A stretch of 8,139 nucleotides of DNA, from contig JAFDFT010000081.1 of the NCBI GenBank assembly GCA_019309685.1, positions 1 through 8,139 on the forward strand, given 5' to 3'. Both the position numbers and the translations under genes were made by a program. Source of the stretch: Deltaproteobacteria bacterium (GTDB taxonomy: Bacteria; Desulfobacterota; Desulfobacteria; Desulfobacterales; JAABPS01). Positions 6,221 through 8,139 of the stretch are shown here, one piece after another. How positions within the stretch are numbered: position 1 is the first letter of the stretch; the number at the start of each line of letters is the position of its first letter. The notes beneath the pieces were generated by a model. It worked only from the letters and a program-made list of their open reading frames with translations, did not search any database and was not told the DNA's origin.

Positions 6221-7834
6221 TCAGGTGAAAGTACGCCGGTAAATGTCTTCCTGCTCATCAAGGATCTCTCGAAGAATCATCATGTTGGTCATGGGATTCA
6301 TAATCACACAGCGAAGCACTACGGTATTTATACCATTACTACCATTCAGTATTTTTAAGGTTGTTCTGGAGACGAAGCTATTGCCGGCTTCTCTTTGCAG
6401 TCTTTGAACAGTTCTATTTATTTCATTTAATCTTTCGTTGATTTGGATTTCTTTTGGGCTGTTTCTTCCGGATAGCATCCCCTTTGCGTTTGGGCACAGC
6501 CGATAGGTAAGAATGTTTAATTCCGGCCGAGTGATGACTTCAAACAAGGGTCTTTTATTAATTTCTTCAGCAAATTCTCGCGCAGTTTCAATGCCGTGTT
6601 CATAAAGCAGTGAATAGCCTCTGGAACCCATGATCTTAAGCGCGCTGTCGAGTATCAGTGAGCTGGCTTCTCTTGATCCGGAAAGAGATTTTATCCCCAG
6701 GTCTACTGACCCTGGACGATTTATATAGTTCGCGTGATATGCAACAACATCCATGGCGTGAGGATCGCGAAAATAAACCATGCCGCAGCCCATTGGCATA
6801 TAAAATTGTTTATGCCCATCGATGGTAATGGAGTCAGCCATTTCAATGCCGTCAAAGAGATGTCTGTATTTTTCCGACATGATCGTCGGCCCGCCCCACG
6901 CCGCATCAACATGAAAGTGAATCTTACGTTGCTTGCAGATCTCGCCAATTTTTCTTAACGGATCGATGGTGCCTGTTTCCGTGGCACCGGCCACACCGAT
7001 GATTGCAAGTATCCGTGTTTTTCCCTGATCCCGATCTATTTCCTGCATTTGATCATTTAAACGCTTAAGGTCAACACGGTTGTTATGATCGATATCTATG
7101 GGGATAATGTTTTGATTGCCTATCCCAAGGAGTCCTCCCGCTTTTCTAAGAGAATAGTGTCCAAGTCTTGAGACAAGTACAACACACCGTTCAACCCCAT
7201 GCGCATGGTAGGCTGCTTGAATGCCTTCGTGTTCAACATCTGTGAAATTTCCTTTTGGCGGGAAAAGTTTATTTCTGGCAACCCAAAGTGCAGTTATATT
7301 TGCCAGAGTACCGCATTCCACAAACGAGCCGAGGGTTGAGTTTGTATTTTGCACATGTTTTTTGTAAAAGGATTCACTGCGTTGATAAATCATTCTATGA
7401 ATTTTTGCCAGCACCTGCTTTTCCAAAACAGAACAGACCTTTGAGGTTTCTAGTTTTACAACGTTTTGGTTCAGTGCGGCGACAATGGTTTTTAGATGGA
7501 TCATAAAAAAGGGGATGGCAGATGTCATATGACCAACGAAATAAGGAGATGTAATATTTACAGCGTGCGGAGCAATATCTTCAATAAGGTCTGTAATAAC
7601 ATCGGCAAGTTTTTTTTCCGGATTTTTACTGATTCGCGTATCTGATAGATTGTCTGAGAGTTCTTTCAGGCTTACTTCTTCCGTGATACCAACATGCTCA
7701 CTTAAAAAATCGTGAAGTCCAAACTGGATTTGCTCCATATATTTAATTAATGTCGCTTTGGTTCTTTCATCGTCCGGCCTTATGAAAGTTCTCATAAGGG
7801 TGTTCCAGTCAGCGACAAGTGCTGATTTTTTCAT
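6221..7834 (-). CDS. panP: PanP-type pyridoxal-dependent aspartate 1-decarboxylase
   Basis: The protein has 537 residues and is a group II PLP decarboxylase (glutamate decarboxylase-like fold). HVDAAWGG at 308-315 carries the aspartate that pairs with the PLP ring nitrogen. IDGHKQ at 338-343 holds the Schiff-base lysine K342. H226 in GHYS is the ring-stacking histidine, and CGTLANITALWVARN at 174-188 is the phosphate-binding region. The pattern SPYFVGHMTSAIPFF (96-110), followed by LNQNVVKLETSK (121-132) and FVSRTTL near 487, matches what I know of the PanP subfamily better than of general GadB or DOPA decarboxylases, and the length fits. PanP converts L-aspartate to beta-alanine for pantothenate and coenzyme A synthesis and replaces the pyruvoyl enzyme PanD. 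No other pan genes are nearby, so glutamate or another acidic amino acid remains possible as substrate. The AGGAAG at 7845-7850 lies 10 nt before the ATG and is better placed for an overlapping ATG at 7839. Confidence 0.88.
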   Translation of the reverse strand: MKKSALVADWNTLMRTFIRPDDERTKATLIKYMEQIQFGLHDFLSEHVGITEEVSLKELSDNLSDTRISKNPEKKLADVITDLIEDIAPHAVNITSPYFVGHMTSAIPFFMIHLKTIVAALNQNVVKLETSKVCSVLEKQVLAKIHRMIYQRSESFYKKHVQNTNSTLGSFVECGTLANITALWVARNKLFPPKGNFTDVEHEGIQAAYHAHGVERCVVLVSRLGHYSLRKAGGLLGIGNQNIIPIDIDHNNRVDLKRLNDQMQEIDRDQGKTRILAIIGVAGATETGTIDPLRKIGEICKQRKIHFHVDAAWGGPTIMSEKYRHLFDGIEMADSITIDGHKQFYMPMGCGMVYFRDPHAMDVVAYHANYINRPGSVDLGIKSLSGSREASSLILDSALKIMGSRGYSLLYEHGIETAREFAEEINKRPLFEVITRPELNILTYRLCPNAKGMLSGRNSPKEIQINERLNEINRTVQRLQREAGNSFVSRTTLKILNGSNGINTVVLRCVIMNPMTNMMILREILDEQEDIYRRTFT

Positions 7835-7850
7835 AGCATTCTAACTTCCT
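7831..7850 (-). promoter_or_regulatory. panP ribosome site with a two-codon ORF overlapping the start codon
   Basis: Read on the - strand, AGGAAG (7850-7845) is followed after 5 nt by ATG CTA TGA (7839-7831). Its stop overlaps the panP ATG as ATGA. The panP ATG itself is 10 nt from the AGGAAG. A ribosome could start on the minimal ORF and reinitiate on panP, or could use the panP ATG directly. The sequence is plain; the function is inference. Confidence 0.35.
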
Positions 7851-8000
7851 ATTGATAATTGAATACTGGTTTTAGGCCGTACTGCCGATATTTTGATTAG
7901 AGATAGAGATATAAGTATAACCTCAAATGAGCGTAAAAAAAATGAAAAACCTTTAATAATTATGTATGGCTTAAGCGTATAACTCATTTTATTATGGTTT
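7851..8000 (-). promoter_or_regulatory. AT-rich upstream region of panP, promoter not clearly defined
   Basis: This AT-rich stretch should hold the panP promoter. The best - strand candidates are TATACT (7914-7919) as a -10, without a good -35, and the pair TTGAGG (7921-7926) with TCTAAT (7896-7901) at a long 19-nt spacing. Neither is convincing. An 8-bp perfect palindrome GCTTAAGC lies at 7969-7976. Together with the repeat block at 8001-8125 and the last 14 bases, it completes a stretch of about 300 nt with no gene. Confidence 0.3.
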
Positions 8001-8030
8001 TTAATACCCCATCCCCTTGGGGTGGGGGAA
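8001..8030. repeat. REP-like imperfect palindrome, copy 1
   Basis: The element opens with TTAATACCCC (8001-8010). CCCC (8007-8010) pairs with GGGG (8024-8027), A8011 pairs with T8023, T8012 is bulged, and CCCC (8013-8016) pairs with GGGG (8019-8022) around a CTTG tip. It shares its opening 10 bases, tip and bulge position with the copy at 8099-8127, in the same orientation. Small GC-rich bulged palindromes between genes are typical of REP elements. No REP-associated (RAYT) transposase is in the window. Confidence 0.65.
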
Positions 8031-8032
8031 AC

Positions 8033-8099
8033 AAGCGGAAGAGGGGTTTGGGGGGAACCAACGTGTCCCCCCAAATATAAATCAGATATTATTCCGCTT
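8033..8099. repeat. Nested inverted repeat between the REP-like copies
   Basis: The outer arms AAGCGGAA (8033-8040) and TTCCGCTT (8092-8099) are perfect 8-bp inverted repeats. Inside, TTTGGGGGG (8047-8055) and CCCCCCAAA (8067-8075) form a perfect 9-bp stem with an 11-nt loop (8056-8066). The right outer arm shares its last two bases with the start of REP-like copy 2. No T-run follows the inner stem on either strand, so it is not a typical terminator. It could be part of a composite REP or MITE-like unit, or a structured RNA. Confidence 0.6.
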
Positions 8100-8127
8100 T
8101 AATACCCCGACCGCTTGCGGCGGGGAA
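8099..8127. repeat. REP-like imperfect palindrome, copy 2
   Basis: TTAATACCCC (8099-8108) repeats the opening of copy 1 exactly, 98 nt downstream. CCCCG (8105-8109) pairs with CGGGG (8121-8125), A8110 is bulged, and CCGC (8111-8114) pairs with GCGG (8117-8120) around the same CTTG tip. Relative to copy 1, one A-T pair is a G-C pair and one inner C-G pair is reversed, so both changes keep the stem. AATTTTATTTT follows, so on the + strand it might also act as a terminator. Confidence 0.7.
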
Positions 8128-8139
8128 TTTTATTTTAGG

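Noticed and set aside
7841..8074. 77-residue open frame on the - strand upstream of panP
   Set aside because: It runs through the REP-like copy 1 and half of the nested repeat, with low-complexity sequence and no family resemblance.

Overview
The window looks like a chromosomal segment of an anaerobic, iron-sulfur-rich bacterium, most likely a sulfate reducer or syntroph of the Desulfobacterota (Desulfobacterales-like). The reasons are a bifurcation-type NuoF/HndC subunit, an RnfB-type protein fused to a GltD-type flavoprotein, an RseC homologue, a KamA-family radical SAM enzyme, moderate-to-low GC and GC-rich REP-like palindromes between genes. This lineage call is inference; no rRNA or marker gene is present.

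Left part (1-3240, + strand): a redox operon. It starts with the C-terminal 182 residues of a NuoF/HndC/HydB-type NADH-binding subunit with an added 2x[4Fe-4S] tail. After a 124-nt AT-rich gap comes a 698-residue fusion of a complete RnfB-like module (membrane helix, [4Fe-4S] domain, two ferredoxin clusters) and a GltD-like module (Fe-S N-domain plus two dinucleotide folds). A small RseC-family membrane protein follows 32 nt later. A reasonable reading is a membrane-tethered electron hub moving electrons between NADH, ferredoxin-type clusters and a flavin. It is the most interesting part of the window.

Middle (3241-4828): a 307-nt gap with a short tandem repeat but no gene separates the operon from a convergent KamA-family radical SAM aminomutase on the - strand. 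The 204-nt region upstream of kamA is a divergent control region. It holds a leader hairpin for kamA, an interrupted dyad and a good sigma70-like promoter for the next gene.

Right part (4829-8139): a GT4-type glycosyltransferase (+) converges on a PanP-type PLP-dependent aspartate 1-decarboxylase (-), which would make beta-alanine for pantothenate/CoA. The panP start overlaps the stop of a possible two-codon ORF. Upstream of panP lies a structured intergenic block: two REP-like imperfect hairpins with compensatory base changes flank a perfect 9-bp hairpin that is itself enclosed by an 8-bp inverted repeat.

The four transcription units do not form one obvious pathway. KamA (beta-lysine) and PanP (beta-alanine) both make beta-amino acids, but nothing in the sequence links them. 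No tRNA, rRNA, CRISPR array or transposase gene was seen.
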